From Hydrogenophaga sp. (GTDB lineage Bacteria; Pseudomonadota; Gammaproteobacteria; Burkholderiales; Burkholderiaceae_C), in NCBI RefSeq assembly GCF_018780385.1, contig NZ_JADMJO010000005.1, forward strand, positions 1 through 64,000: DNA of 64,000 bases. Reading direction: 5' to 3'. The notes under the pieces were generated by a model that worked only from the letters and a program-made list of their open reading frames with translations, did not search any database and had not been told where the DNA came from. The translations under genes and the position numbers were made by a program. Within the stretch, counting starts at the first letter, position 1; each line of letters opens with the position of its first letter. Positions 63,865 through 64,000 of this stretch are shown here, in pieces.

Positions 63865-64000
63865 TCACAACCGGTTGGTGCGGGGCGGCACCTGGCCGCT
63901 GTAGTCCAGGCGGACGAATGTCTCATCCACCACGTGCAGATGCACGCTGGTGCGCCGGAAGGACCACTGGCGGTCGATGGTCAGCGACGAGGTGGCGCCG
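63865..64000 (-). CDS. C-terminal end of an unidentified gene
   Basis: The window ends inside this gene. The last 45 codons on the minus strand end DYSGQVPPRTNRL before a TGA, with good codon usage (high third-position GC) and strand-like alternation (SVHLHVVDETFVRLDY). Too little is visible to assign a family. It lies upstream of pyk on the same strand with a gap of about 105 bp. Confidence 0.55.
   Translation of the reverse strand, partial: GATSSLTIDRQWSFRRTSVHLHVVDETFVRLDYSGQVPPRTNRL

Overview
The window is 64 kb of GC-rich, tightly packed bacterial chromosome. Gene content points to a betaproteobacterium of the Burkholderiales, most likely a Comamonadaceae member such as Hydrogenophaga, Variovorax or Acidovorax (inference). 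The indicators are a PhaM-type polyhydroxyalkanoate granule protein, a small DUF3567 protein typical of betaproteobacteria, a Bug-type periplasmic binding protein, the cluster ssb / MFS / uvrA, the cluster tsaB-rimI-uracil-DNA glycosylase, and purE-purK-tsaC. I saw no rRNA, tRNA, CRISPR array, prophage or complete insertion sequence.

Layout. 1-7.2 kb: the end of a biotin-dependent carboxylase, then a seven-PAS histidine kinase with its overlapping single-domain response regulator, then a glycolate-oxidase-type FAD protein. 7.3-13.3 kb: heat-shock Hsp20, a LysR regulator, purU, an omega-amino-acid transaminase, a ChaN-like lipoprotein and an AbrB-family membrane protein. 13.3-25.7 kb: DUF3567, an IclR regulator divergent from a fumarylacetoacetase-family hydrolase, a VOC protein, a DksA-like zinc-finger protein, a crotonase homologue, PhaM, a FIST sensor, ProQ, an XRE regulator and an MFS-acyltransferase fusion. 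25.7-32.9 kb: a signalling island with two hybrid kinases that share an almost perfect 1,376-bp repeat, a leaderless TolC-like protein, an unknown small protein and a NarL-type response regulator. 32.9-42.6 kb: ssb, a CLC protein with Gln at the gating-Glu position, an MFS exporter, uvrA, two envelope proteins and a CYTH-CHAD protein. 42.6-50.4 kb: two glutathione transferases with pyrF, a MITE-like element, an EamA permease, udg-rimI-tsaB, a PBP4-type peptidase and a SemiSWEET. 50.4-64 kb: tsaC, purK, purE, a CnoX-like thioredoxin, purC, a Bug protein with an acyl-CoA ligase and a divergent IclR regulator, fbaA, a lipoprotein hydrolase, a DUF481 protein, pyk and the end of an unidentified gene.

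Most genes are housekeeping: purine and pyrimidine synthesis, glycolysis, t6A tRNA modification, DNA repair, and two-component sensing. Several operons are joined by 4-bp start/stop overlaps. The most unusual signals are: (1) two families of three-hairpin GC-rich repeats that begin within a few bases of a stop codon, always in the sense direction of the upstream gene; (2) the homogenised kinase pair with sharply diverged sensor halves; (3) a MITE-like element of about 275 bp; (4) three copies of a TTCCG-N5-CGGAA palindrome between an IclR gene and an acyl-CoA ligase; and (5) the CLC gating-residue substitution.
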